Made by a program: the position numbers and the translations under genes. Shown here piece by piece: positions 34,230 through 46,429 of a stretch of DNA of 64,000 nt; within the stretch, counting starts at the first letter, position 1, and each line of letters opens with the position of its first letter. The notes under the pieces were generated by a model. It made no database searches and had not been told where the DNA came from. It saw only the letters and a program-made list of their open reading frames with translations. This stretch comes from Cephalopachus bancanus (taxonomy: Eukaryota > Chordata > Mammalia > Primates > Tarsiidae): contig JAPVLO010000404.1 in NCBI GenBank assembly GCA_027257055.1, positions 1,116,001-1,180,000 on the forward strand, in the 5' to 3' direction.

Positions 34230-36060
34230 ACATGCACATATATTCATACGCAAACTAACATGAATTCAGCAAAGTTGCAGGATATAAAATCAATATACAA
34301 AAATCAACTATAATTCTAAGCATTGGCAATTAACAATTTAAAATGAAATTAAAAGAACAATCATTCATAATACGATCAAAAAGAATAAACCACTTAGAGA
34401 GAAATTTACCAAAGAGGTATAAGATTTAGACACTGAAAACTATATGACATTGTCAAAAGAAATTAAAGAAGATCCAAATAAATAGAATGACATCTCAAGT
34501 TTGTGGATCAAAAGATTTAAATATTAAGCTGGAAGATTGATTTACAACTTCACACAATCCTTATCAAAACCCCAGTTGTCTTTTTTTGGTGAATTTGACA
34601 TGCTGATCCTAAAATTCATATGGCAAGAAATGTATAAAAGCCAATGCAAACTTGGGAAAAAAAGAAAAAGTTGGAGGATTTACACACCCCTATTTAAAAA
34701 TTTACTAAAAGGATAGCATATTACTGACATAAAGTAGGCATATAGATCAATGCAATAGAATGGAAGACTAGGAATGAATCCATACTTGGATAATCAATCG
34801 ATGTATTTCTTACTAAGGTGCCAAGACAATTCAGGGGAAGGGAGAGGGTCACATTTTAATCAAATAATGCTGAGACAATGGGATAGCCACAGGCAAAAGA
34901 TGAATTTGGGCTTCTAATTCACCCCATGTGCAAAAGTTAACTCAAAATGAATCATAACCTAAAAGTAAAAGCTGAAACTGCAAAAATCTTGTAGGAGTAA
35001 GTCTTTCTGACCTTGGGTCAGTCAATGGTTTTTAGCTATGACATAAAATGCACAAATGATAAAGAAAAAAATAGATGAAGTAGGCTTCACTAACATTACT
35101 TTTGTACTTCCAACTATTCCATTAAAAGAGTGAAAGACAGCCCACAGAATGGAAGAAAATATTTGTAAATCATGTATCCGATAAGGGATTTGTTTCCAGA
35201 ATATACAAAGAACATTTACAACTCAACAGTAAAAATTCAAAAAACCCAATTAACACACAGATAAAGAATTTGAGTAGACATTTCTTCGAAGAAGATATGC
35301 AAGTGACCTAAAACCACATGAAAATATGTTCAACATTAGTCATCCGGGAAATGCAGATCAAAACCACAATGAGATACTGCTTCCCACACACCAGGATGGC
35401 TATAATATAAAAGACAGATAATAACAAATGCTACAGATAATATAGAGAAACTAGAACTCTCTTACATTTCTGGTGGGATTGTAAAATGATGTAACCATGA
35501 TGGCAGTTCCTCAAAATGTTAAACATAAAGTTACAATATGAACCAGCAATCTTACTCCTAGATTTATATCCAGAAAAAATAAAGACATACATCCACACAA
35601 AAATGTGTACATAGGTATACATAAAAGCATTATTCACACACAATAGCTATATAGTAGAAACTACTCAGATGACGATCGGTATAAACAAAATGTGATCCTA
35701 TCAGTACAATGAAATTTATTTTGGCAATAAAAAGGATTGAAGTACTGATACGCTGAAACATGAATGAATTTTAAAAACTTTGAAAAGGCCATACACTGTA
35801 TGATTCCATTTGGATGGAATGTTCAGGACAGGCAATTCCACAGAGACAAAAAGCAGATTAGTCGTTGCCAGGGGATAGGAAGAGGGAAGTTGGATATGGG
35901 ACTACTTTCTGGGGTGATTCGCATGTTATAAAATTCGATAGTGGTGATGGCTGCACACCTGTTAATATACGAAAAACCATTGAAATGGACACATTATAAA
36001 AGTAAATTTTATAGCATGTGAGTTATATTTTAATATAGCTGTTATTTTATAAGGAACCTA
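34230..36060 (+). mobile_element. Old 5'-truncated L1, sense
   Basis: Sense ORF2 and 3' UTR: gttgcaggatataaaatcaa (34,273), cacttagagagaaatttacc, aacttcacacaatccttatc, aaaccacaatgagatactgc (35,361), atgaattttaaaaactttga, ccatacactgtatgattcca (35,790) and ttataaaattcgatagtggt (35,928). Heavily mutated and inactive. Confidence 0.92.
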
Positions 36061-36540
36061 AGACTTTTGGTGATTCTATGGAATTGAAAAAGAAAATAAG
36101 TGGCTTCTTTTCCATTTTCAAGAGTGAAGGTGAAATCTCTATGACTGTGGTGGTGAATTAGTGTGAATCGTGTGGTGAATTAGCCACATGCCGTCTCTAA
36201 AATTACCCTTATCAAATATCCTCAGATAGCCCTGGTTAATTTTGTGTCTCTTTCATAATCTAAAAACAATCCTTTATTCTCATTCTCAAAGGTCATCGTG
36301 CTACCTGATTAGATTAAATGAGCCACATTCACCAATGACTTTTCTCAAAAATGACATTGCTCTCCAAACCACCAAAGAAAATAAAGCCTTTTCCTGAAAG
36401 AAAGTAGTTGTGAACATTCATCCTAGCCAAGAATATTATTTTTGTGAAAATCACTTCTACTTAATTATAAACAAGACAAACTATCTTCTTTCTTATTAGC
36501 TGTAAACATGTGTATTGTCACTTGTTTTATGCATTTGTTA
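36061..36540. other. Unassigned sequence
   Basis: No element or gene recognised. Confidence 0.35.
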
Positions 36541-36544
36541 GTTA

Positions 36545-37660
36545 ATTCATTTTTAATACATATTTATTGAGTGCCCACTTTGTGCTAGGCATTAATGTAG
36601 GCACTGACAATAAAGCAGTGAAAAACACATGGTATATATGATAGATATATGACATCTGACAATTAGGTTTGTGAACCATACTAGAAAACGTGCTACATAC
36701 CTCATTGCTGAGTATCACTATGGTTGCCTTTGAAGTACTCCCCTTGGGAAACTGTGGACAGGCGCAAGTGCCTAGTTCACCCATCAAGGAAATTTTGAAA
36801 CTCTTTTTCTGGAATGGGTTATTTTCAGAGGACTGAAATTGTTGAGGACTGACAAATAAGTTTGCAAACTTGTCACCATGCACTAACATTGGCAGCACTG
36901 TACAAATCACTGTATTGGAAGACCCACCCTATCGCTGGATCTGTCCCCAATAACTTTTATCTTTACCCAAAGACAAAGGAAATGTTGAAAGGAAGACGTG
37001 TGATGACATTCAGGACATCAGAGTGCATTTGATGACATTCAGGATGACAGCTCTGATGGCCATCCCAGAAAAAGAACTCCGAAATTACTTTGACAGGTGA
37101 ACTAGGCACTGACATCAGTGCATAGCTCCTCAAGGGGAGTACTTTGAAGGTGACCGTAGTGATGCACAGCAATGAGGGAGGTAGCGCTTTTTCTAGGATG
37201 AATTCGTGAACTTAATTCCTGGGCTTCGTAGAACACGTTAGACAGTGACAAATACTGTGCAAAAAATAATAATAAAGAAAGTGAGTGCCGGAGGAAGGGG
37301 TGGTCAGTCTAGACCTTAATCAAAGGTGACATTCGAGCAATGACTTGAGAGTGTGGAGGTGAGTCATGGGGCAAACTGAGGAAGACCCCTTCAGGCAGAA
37401 AATAGCCACGAGGCGGAAGCATGCGTGGTGTGGAAACGGCAAAGGCCGTCACCGTTTCAGCAGTGTGAGGAAGGGGAGAGTGGAGTGCGTGAGAAAATAT
37501 GAGTCGTGTCCGGGGCCCCACGGGCCATTCCAAGACTCTGCCTCTCACTCTGCATGGAGTGGAGAGCAACGGGAAGGTATTCAGCTGATGGGCGATGTGG
37601 GACCTGAGTTAGGCTTTTAAAGAATTGTGCTAGCTGCTGTTTTGAACATAAGCTGTAAGA
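36545..37660 (-). repeat. L2 LINE, antisense, split by a mariner
   Basis: 36,545-36,655 reads atatttattgagtgcccactttgtgctaggc and gacaataaagcagtgaaaaa. The copy resumes after the mariner with aaaggtgacattcgagcaat (37,322), gggacctgagttaggctttt and gaattgtgctagctgctgtt (37,621). Both halves are the same antisense L2 in the right order. Confidence 0.75.
36657..37240 (-). mobile_element. MARNA-like mariner relic with long inverted repeats
   Basis: The first and last roughly 110 bases are inverted copies: left gcctttgaagtactcccctt (36,728 region) pairs with right aaggggagtactttgaaggt (37,132 region), and the outer ends ttaggtttgtgaa and ttcgtgaactta also pair. On the + strand the right part still translates ALMAIPEKEL and QGEYFEGD, the transposase C-terminus. 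It lies inside an antisense L2. Length about 580 bp; no active frame. Confidence 0.75.
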
Positions 37661-37895
37661 GAGCAGGGACCCGTGTGGAAGCTCAGATACAAAACCGCTC
37701 TTTACGTCTCAGTTTTTGTCTTCCGTGAACCTAAATTTTTTTTACACCCGTTGCTACAATTGCATAAGATGATCCTTGTCCTAAGGTCGGTTTCTCTGAG
37801 AGATTATGAGGGTCGAGAAGCTGAGATATTGTGACAAATCTGAAATAAGGAAATCAGGCATCCTTTCTAGGAACACAGATCCAAATAAAATACAG

Positions 37896-38365
37896 GATTA
37901 GCAGGGTGCGGTGACTCATGCCTGTAATCTCAGCACTTTGGGAAGCCAAGGCGGGAGGATTGCTTCAGTCCAGGAATTCGAGATCAGCCTGGGCAACATA
38001 ATGAGACCTAATCTCTAAAAAAAAATCAAAAAAATTAGCAGGGTGTGGTGGTGCTCACCTGTAGTTCCAGCTATTGGGAGGCTGATGTGGAAGGGTCACC
38101 TGAGCCCAGGAGGTCAAGGTTGCAGTTAGCCATGATTGTCATGATTATGCCCCTGCACTCCAACATAGGCAACAGAGTGAGACCCCGACTAAAAAAAAAA
38201 AAGAAATCCGTGGTAGCGCGCGCCTGTAGTTCTAGCTACTTGGAAGACTGAGGCGGAAGGATCGCCGGAGCCCAGCAGGTCGAGGCTGCGGTGGCCGGGA
38301 GCGGCCCCTGCACTCCAGTCTGGATGACAGAGTGAGACTCCATCTCCAAAAAAAAAAAAAAAAAT
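37896..38365 (+). mobile_element. Old Alu dimer joined to a young Alu right arm
   Basis: 37,896-38,201 is an old Alu (CpGs largely decayed, gggcaacataatgagacc). After its A-run, 38,206-38,365 is a lone right arm of the young type (ggtagcgcgcgcctgtag, CpG-rich, ggtcgaggctgcggtggcc) with its own A-tail. The arms differ in age, so the young arm probably landed in the old A-tail. No clear target duplication. Confidence 0.88.
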
Positions 38366-38369
38366 TCCA

Positions 38370-40950
38370 GATACTATTTAGATCTAGAAGGACAATACAC
38401 AAGACTAAGCCTTAGAAAAGAGACAAGGGAGAGGTCATTCAAACTTGCCTTCTCATTTGATTGCAAACCAGCGTGTGTCAGTGTGAGCGATGGTCATATT
38501 CTACTTAGAAATCTAGGATGCTATGACCCTTGTCCTCTCTGTTGAATGCCTTTGGGGTGTAATTTGTCATTCTGGGAGATGCCTTTATTTCTTCAGGGAT
38601 CTGAGGATCTTTGAACCTATTATTAACCTATTGCTGAGTTAATGGTGATCCCAGTGACCCTCAAGGCCTATTGTTTCTGTTAAGAGGCTAGTCTTCCTGG
38701 GCCAGAGGTGAAAGTTTAAATATATAGCAGCATGCTTAGAGCAGTCAGGGGAGCTGGATCCAAATCTGAAAGCTGAATTCATGACTCCAGTCGCACTGTT
38801 ATTTCTTTGTGAACCATAGCCATTTTCTTTGCTCTGTCATCTTCTGCAACGAAAAGGACTTATAATCTCTCCAGGGTTTTCTCCTTTGTTGTGGTCGAAC
38901 ATATGTCACTCAGGAAATCTGACCCCGTGTGTTAGGTGTTCTCACATCATGAACTGAATGGGCTGAACAACACAGAGCGAGTCAGACAGGAGGTTCAATG
39001 GCTTAAAACACAACGCAAAAGGTAGAAGGAGAGAGAATCTTATTTGACTGATCTGATCACTGTGAACTTCTGCTAAAAGAAAACCCCAAACGCACTGACA
39101 TATCGCCAGGCGTGGGAGAGAAAATGCAAAATGAGAGAAAAAACAGGATACTCTTGAAAAGGAGGTTTCCCTGCAATTTTGGAAACTCGAATTCTTTTTT
39201 TCTCTGAGGTTGATTGGAAGGAGGGTTCCACTCACCATGGGACTTGCTCTTTCAGATTTGGCTGCAGATCGATTTTCGCATTTGATTTCTAAAGGAAGCC
39301 ACTGTTGATGCACCTGTTGAACGCTTCCATGTTGATAGCTAAGTCAACTGTATTTGCATGGAAAACGGTATCGATTCTGCAGTGGAAAGGGGCATGCCAT
39401 CAGAAAGAAAACTAAAGGGACCTAAGTGATAACTACAGAGCAGCAAGAACACGGGGAGATGAATGAAAGGGAACTAAGTTCCCAAGTGGCAGGGTACTGC
39501 TAGCACTCCAGCTCTCCGGGATGTTGCGTGTTCGTGATTTGGCTCGTCCCCGGCGGCATTCGTGGATATGGTAGGTGTTGGTGATGCTGTGAACATCAAA
39601 CTGTATCTGACAGTTCAAGAATAAAGCTGGGAGGTGGTTTTATATTTAAAAATCACGGAATAACAAGAAATTAAAAATAAACACAATGCCTGGGGGTAAT
39701 GTTATGCTTTGTAAAATTACACGATCTAAAAAAAAATATTTTGAATATATTCATATATGAAAAGTTTTGCATCTTTTTTTAAGTTATGGGAGTGGATAGC
39801 AAATTGAGGAGTTTTTCTGTAAGGATAAGTTGTTTGTTTCCAGGCCAGTATAAAATTTGTAAGTAACGTTCATTTTTGTCTACTTGAAGTTTGAAGGAAG
39901 ACTTTTTTAAAAGCTTTCCTCGAAGAGGCTCTAACAATAAGCAAGATAAAGTAATGAGAAGTTATTACAAATCGTGAAAATTTTCTAACCACTCGCAGAT
40001 ATCTATTTTTATGTGGCTAAAAAACAGTTGATGAGTATATTGTTAATCTTTAGAGCCATCAGAGATTTAAAATGCTTCACATTGTTCAACACATTTCTGT
40101 TGTCTATGAACTGTATCTCCTTTGTGAGAGTTAACCAGTAAGAAACATGGAATTATGGATTGGTGGGAGACAAAAAGTATTCTAAACTAGAACCTACCAA
40201 TAATTCATGTGATTTTTATACTAATTTACCCTTGTGTAATATCAGCATCCCTGATTTACAGGTACAACAAAACAGAGGAATGTGATTACACATTTTTAAA
40301 TATAGGCATTGCTCGTTTGGGGATTATTTAACTTTTTGCTCGGAAGTCAAAGCTTTTAGAGGACAGCAATTATGACTGGCATAATTTTTTGCACAGTGCC
40401 AAGCGTGATACTTTTGGATGGTGTTGATGCGTGAGTCAGAAAAGCAAAGCCCTCTGACTTTTCATTTTGAGCCTGATTGAGTCTCATAAGTCAGTCCACA
40501 ATTTTTTCTGACTACAATTTTCTTCTAGGATCAGTAGAAAATGTCGGAACATACTCGGAAAAGAAGCTTGGAGTTTTTACTATTCTCATCAAAAGTAGAA
40601 TTCAAAAGAGTATTTTGCATAATTGGGTCAGAACAGAGCACTTTTCCTCCCATTTTAATGTGATATCAATTCAAGGCAGTTACGTACTTCATGGAGTAGA
40701 AAGTTAGTGTTCTGCAAGAAAATATAAAAGGACGCCGTTTCTTAAAACTAGAAAACATGTGGCTAGAAAGTTTTTGATGGTTTTTCAGACCGTGATCTAT
40801 AACTAATATCATTGTAAATTTCTAAAAAGGGTAATGTATTTAAAAAGAGGAAAAGTAATTTAAGCTCATCTGATTGCAAACCCCTTTTTGGAAATGCTAT
40901 TGTCTGTTAATATCTCAGTGGATCTCTGGAACACAGTTTGGATAATGTGA
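38370..40950. other. Long single-copy stretch without recognisable gene
   Basis: 2.6 kb without a clear repeat, apart from a possible L2/MIR scrap near 40,350-40,420. Open frames (123 codons at 38,942-39,313) have no family signature. The low repeat content may point to constraint. Confidence 0.4.
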
Positions 40951-40989
40951 TGTTGCATCAGTAAAACAAACACTGCCTAGAGGACCAGA

Positions 40990-41185
40990 TCAATACTGTC
41001 GAAAATTACAGCTTGTTTACCAGCTGTACGACCTTGGGCGGGTCTGAGCCCTATTCTTCCTGTTTGTAAATGAGTTTGTGATGCTTCCCTTGAAATGTTG
41101 TAAAGATTGTGATGTGATATGAAATATCTAACAGAGTTACTGGCACATATGAGGTCCTCAATATTATGAACTAAGTTCACATTAA
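40990..41185 (+). repeat. MIR SINE, sense
   Basis: cagctgtacgaccttgggcg, then cctgtttgtaaatgagtttg, attgtgatgtgatatgaaat and gttactggcacatatgaggt follow sense MIR order. Confidence 0.7.
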
Positions 41186-41439
41186 GAATGAAATATGAAA
41201 AATAACACTAGTATTATATGGCCAATGATGGTGTCCTACTGAGATGTGGAAGTACTTAGCACAGTACCTGGTCCAAAGAATTAACTCAGAAAGTACTAGC
41301 TTTTTTACTCCTCATCTTCTGACCATCCCATTAGCTAGAGGTTGACTGGCAGTTTGGTGGAAATCCAGATAATTTTAGTAATGATATGCTGTTCAAAGGA
41401 ACTTTTTAAACATTACACTTCTCCACTGAAGTGGTTGAT

Positions 41440-41930
41440 TTATCCATCTTTTCAGTATAGATTTATTGAGCACTTACTGTGTACTAGGTACTTTGCTAGA
41501 CTTCTGGAATCTTAAGTTGTTTAGTCATCAGATAAGGTGAGCCCACAGATAACTAAATGATTATAAAGCAGTGTGTTAAAATAATAACAGATGTATGTGC
41601 GGTCTGCTTTGGTAACATGGATGCACCTAGGTCAGAGGGCAGCATAAAGGAAGTGACCCATCATTTAAGTGTTGATGGGTAAGTAGGCCATAACTAAGCA
41701 AAGAATCAGAAGAAATACTTTCCAGGCATAATATGGCATGCATGATTCATTCTGGGGAAAAACTATTGCTATTCCAAGTCACAAGAAGGGAAGTGATCAT
41801 TTGGGCCAAGCTTAAAAAGGAAGACAGGGCTGGAAAAGCCCTCATAGTAGCTTCAACTTTATCCTGAAAGCTGTGAGGGATCATTAAGCAGGGAAAGACA
41901 TAAGTCAGTGTGCAGGGCCAGCCTGGAAGC
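41440..41930 (-). repeat. L2 LINE, antisense
   Basis: tatagatttattgagcacttactgtgtactagg at 41,457, then ggtcagagggcagcataaag and atcctgaaagctgtgaggga further on. Confidence 0.7.
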
Positions 41931-42009
41931 AGAGATTGGCTAGGATGTTTTCTGTGGAAGCTAAGGGCATTTCCATTGAAATAAAGTTGTATCTTATTTC
42001 TTCCTTTTT

Positions 42010-42248
42010 TTGTTGTTCTGTTTTTTATTTTAAGGATGTAAGGTATCATTCAGGATTAGGTACATAAGTGGTCATCATACAGGTCAAGTTTGGCCCTCCC
42101 TTTAGTCCCCACTTTGCCTGGTTCGAGATCAGATGCCCTTATTTATGTGATGTGCCTCCACCCCCACTCCCCTGGCCGTGTCCTGCTACTGTCAAACTCT
42201 TTCTTGTAGTATTATGATCGATGTTTAGGGTCTGCTTATGAGTGAGAA
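42010..42248 (-). mobile_element. Young 5'-truncated L1 tail, long 3' UTR type
   Basis: T-rich tail, then gatgtaaggtatcattcagg and the full 3' UTR including the caagtttggccctcccttta block absent from three other copies. It ends just into ORF2 (tgcttatgagtgagaacata). Target duplication not clear. Confidence 0.85.
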
Positions 42249-42249
42249 C

Positions 42250-44345
42250 ATATTTAGGAGAAAAAAAATTCAGGCAAATGTTGCTAAACCGACAAAAGTC
42301 CATTTGCATTTGTTTAAAATCTTTGAGGTGTCAGTCAATTATTACATGGCAATTTGCACCAATCAGAAGGATCATTACAATTACACCATTGGATTGTTAA
42401 GTAGTAAATGTTTCCCGGTTCAACAGCTAAAGGCTTGGAAATTTGCCTGGAGTGTCCTCATAAACCTTCCGCCTGGTAAAGATTTGTCTCTTTTTATATA
42501 CTCCCTAAGAGTTAAGTATAAATTTATCTTTTCTTCAGTTGAGCACATTTGACTTACATATTTTTTTAAGTTACTTTACTTACATTATTTTTCTGTTGAA
42601 TTATGGCTAACAGTGAATTCAGGTGAGAAAACAAAATTGAGCTCTACATTTTCAATTACACCTACATCACTTAATTATAGGTAAATAATCACTTAAAATG
42701 CACCATGGGAGTGAAACTTTAAAGGAACTCTGGAGAAAAATCCTTTAGCAAAGAGAATAATTATTTCTCTAATAAAATTACTTCCCAATTTATGTGTTTT
42801 ATATGTATCCATGTTATACTACATTATTCTCTAAAGCAGGGCACACACCTCCATTCACAAATTTAGTAGATGGAAATTATGGGCTTAACCTAAAACAGTG
42901 TTGACAATCATTGAAATTATGTTAGAAGTTAAATTATAGAGTTATAGATTTGTAAGCATTTCTAGAAACCAGTAAATATTGTTTATTCTTTGAGCTAATA
43001 GAAAATCCATAGAACCTGACAGAGTGTATTTGTCACTGCCAAACACAGCAGAAGATAGCATTCAAATGGCACAAGAATTAATTTTGACAGCCATTAGGTT
43101 CCAACCCTAGATGTAGTTCTGGTGTTTTTTTTTTTTTTCTTTTTCTTTTTTTAGCTCAAAGAAGACTCTTTGTTTAATTACCTAAGCCAGCATGAGAAAA
43201 ACATGTGCCAGAGACCAGACCAGTAAAATCTGAACACTCATAAAAATTCAAATACAGTCTCTCTTTCTGAAAGTCATTGGCAGGTACAGACAGCAGAAAA
43301 AATTTACTCTAATCAATGACTAATTTATTTACAAACACCAAGACTTTCAAAAATGAATCCATTTTGTTGTTTGTTTTTTCTTTGCTGTGATCTTTATCCT
43401 TCTCTTAAGACTTTAGTCATAGCACATGCCATATGAGTGAAATGCCTGTAGCCCTTCTTTATGAGGAAAAATGTATATATAACATATGAAGAACCACATT
43501 ATTTCTTCCTTTCTATGCTGTTTGGTAGAACTATATACAGCCTACTACAGCAGAACATACTTACTCATAAGTCAGTCATCTATCAATCATGACGTGTTTG
43601 CTGTGCTCAACTTGAAGCTGTGTCAACAGGATGCAAAAACATATGGATGTACTCGCCTCGAATTTAGGGCAGAAAAATAAAATCTTTCATGTGATTAGTT
43701 GCTTGAAAAGCTATGCAAAAGATTTTTTTTAATGAGAGAAAAGAGTGGGAAGGGATACATTCTTATTCCATATAAAAGCGACTTAGTACTTATAAACTGG
43801 TTGAAGGCGGATGGCTCTGTGGATCAGTTAAGTAGAAGACCAGAACTTATCTTGAGAGTTGATTGCAGAAAGGGACGTTGGCTTACTCCTAACATTTTCC
43901 TTCCCATCAGAAAGTTTCCTCTTTCATTGTATGGTTGACTCAACAAAGGCAAGTTTTCCCAAACTTGAGACAGACGGGAATATTCCAAGATGGAGGTCGA
44001 CTGGCAAAGAAGCAGGCAGCTAATCTGACCGATCATGCCTTGAGAGCCCTGCCTGCAGAGCCACAGATCTCACATGGCCTGGGGTGTAAGCACTATCTGA
44101 AGGCTGCAGGATCACCCACTCTTGGGCCGTTCCCTTCCTGAGATTACAGTTTTCCAGAGTAAGCTCTGTTATGCCAATCACAGTGACCTAGTCAGATATC
44201 TTAGATTTCCCTCTTAAAGTAATACGGTAATTTAATTTTCTTGTGATAATTAGAAGGTTGAAGAAAATAAATATCTTAACTATAGTCCTCAACTTATTCA
44301 AATATAAGAACAGATTATAGCACAGATGAAATTAGCATTTTGAAA
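42250..44345. other. Unassigned AT-rich single-copy stretch
   Basis: A T-rich run at about 43,122-43,153 has no recognisable element body beside it. No exon or RNA gene seen. Confidence 0.35.
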
Positions 44346-44355
44346 AAGAATCAAG

Positions 44356-44665
44356 GCCAGGCTTAGTGGTTCAGCCTGTAATCCCAGCACTTTGGGAGGC
44401 CGAGGTGAGAGGATTGCCTGAGCACAGGGGTTTGAGACCAGCCCAGGCACCTTGGCAAGACCTCGTCTCTACAATAAATAAAAAATTAACTAGGCATGAG
44501 AGTGTGTGCTTGTAGTTCCATCTCCTTGGAAGACTGAGGTGGAAGGATTGCCTGAGCCCAGCAGGTCGAGGCTGCAGTGGTTGTGAACCTGCCACTGCAC
44601 TCCAGCCTGGGCGTCAGAGTGAGCCACCAACTCAAAAAAAAAAAAAAAGAAAAGAAAAGAAAGAG
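44356..44665 (+). mobile_element. Alu dimer, sense
   Basis: Dimer from ggccaggcttagtggttcag to ccaactc plus an A-rich tail (aaaagaaaagaaag). Target duplication agaatcaag at 44,347-44,355 and 44,666-44,674. The left arm has ggtttgagaccagcc and no 5-nt deletion. Confidence 0.92.
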
Positions 44666-44934
44666 AGAATCAAGTCATAAAATTAGTATTTTTATCAAGG
44701 CTATTTCTGTCAACTAATTAAAAGTTATTTTTTGAATTACCATGCCTGCGGAATCAGCTTTTAGTAAAATAATGCTAATTTATTTCACAAAAATTAGTCC
44801 TGTTTCAAGCAAAATATTTTCTAAATTCATTAATTATTTAGACTTGAGTGTGGACTGTATGCCAAGAAACATGCCAATCACAGCTAACCTCACAATTAAC
44901 CTTTCTTTTCTTTCTGAAGGATAAATCTGCACTC

Positions 44935-45240
44935 ATTCCTTCACGGAGCATTTGTTGAGTATCCTGCTCTATTGTGCTCTGTGGTCAATGGCCCTGGGGC
45001 AGCAATATTTACCAAAAATTAGTCCTTACTGAGTTCCTGCCTAGGAGGAGCTTGTCTTCTTGTGGAGAAGATGGCCACCTGCCAATAGGAAGACAATGTA
45101 AGAAACGCCGTAAAAGAGCACTGCACAAACTCCATGAGGCTCCAAGGAGAGCTAGCACAGGCTTCTCAGAGGAGATGACGCATGACCTCAGTCTAACAGG
45201 ATGACAAGGAAAGTGGTCCAGATAGAGAGAAAAGCACACG
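44935..45240 (-). repeat. L2 LINE, antisense
   Basis: cattccttcacggagcatttgttgagtatcc at 44,933, then gagttcctgcctaggaggag and ctcagaggagatgacgcatg in antisense order. Confidence 0.6.
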
Positions 45241-45309
45241 CAGAGATGGAGAGAGAAGTGGGCCTGACTGGTTCAGAGAAGTATAAACCTGCAGTGTGAT
45301 TTATGGGTC

Positions 45310-45478
45310 TTGTTTATTTCTGTGCCCTCACCCACCATTATATCTCCCTTCACAAGCTGGGTTGTGAACTCCATGAGATCAAAACATTTTGTCTGTTTTG
45401 TCCACTGATAGGTCTCAAATGCTGAGAACAGTGTTTAGTGCACAGTAAGTGATCAATAAATACTTGTGAAAAGAGTGA
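45310..45478 (+). repeat. L2 LINE 3' end, sense
   Basis: gttgtgaactccatgagatc, ggtctcaaatgctgagaaca, tagtgcacagtaagtgatca and ataaatacttgtgaa are the sense L2 tail. It abuts the antisense copy upstream. Confidence 0.75.
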
Positions 45479-45480
45479 AT

Positions 45481-45482
<2 letters not shown>

Positions 45483-45531
<49 letters not shown>
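45483..45531. repeat. (GT)n microsatellite
   Basis: About 24 pure GT units directly after the L2 terminal gaatgag repeat, so it probably grew from the L2 3' terminus. Confidence 0.98.
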
Positions 45532-45532
<1 letters not shown>

Positions 45533-45534
45533 TA

Positions 45535-46295
45535 ATTGTATGGCTTAGGATTTGGGCATATCCAGGAATTCAAGTGACTTTGTAAAAATGACATCAAACA
45601 AGCCTTGATCTTTGGCCCTCTTACCTCCTTGAGAATATTTGGCCTGAAGGAGGATTTATTTGAAAACTAGGAATCACTCTATAGTCTATATTCTGACAGC
45701 AGCAAAGTTTCAAAGCCCTGGAAGATCTCCTTGTCGTTGGGCGCATCATAAGCTGTAGGCAGGAAAAAGTCCAGTTTAGGCTTGTGTCCACAGCACACTG
45801 AAGCCAGATAATACATATTCAGACTCTGTGACATTTTAGGAACCACAGTTCAAGGGTATTTAGCATCAGGGCCCTTGGTGTTTTATTGATTTTCAGGTAA
45901 GCCACAGGAGTGCCCTGATGCCTTTCCTAAAGGTGGAGCATCTTGATGACTCAGTAAATAAACAAAGTTTTAAAAGAGTCACTACAGGGTTTGTTAGGCA
46001 TTGCTTTTTAGTGAAATTCTAGTCACATCATCAAAAATCACATTCTAAGATACAAAGGACACAGTCTTGGAATTGGAATTATAATTTGCATTTGAAACTC
46101 CATCAGATCTCATCACAATGCCTACTATTTGTTTTTAAAAAACAATAAAAGAGATTATATATGCATCTCTTTTTCACGTATATATTATTTTTAAAAGTCC
46201 AAGATAGGTTATATATTTTGAAGTTATCATATAATGGTTTTCCCTTCTCCCCCTAAGAAACCTCAAAATAACTGAAAATATATGATAGTCTTTAA
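45535..46295. other. Unassigned sequence
   Basis: No element or gene recognised. Confidence 0.35.
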
Positions 46296-46299
46296 AAAC

Positions 46300-46425
46300 A
46301 TTAAATACCTAGTCTATGCCAGTTTAGGGTACCTTGTACACACTAATTTCTTTTTCATGATAACCTATAAGATTGGTATTCTTACTCCTATATTACAGAT
46401 TAAAAACTAAGACTTCGATGGTGTC
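46300..46425 (-). repeat. MIR SINE, antisense fragment
   Basis: tgccagtttagggtaccttg, then gataacctataagattggta and ctcctatattacagattaaa in antisense order. Confidence 0.6.
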
Positions 46426-46429
46426 AATT

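Noticed and set aside
43122..43153. T-rich run as the tail of a processed pseudogene
   Set aside because: Neither side reads as a recognisable coding or 3' UTR sequence and no target duplication was found.
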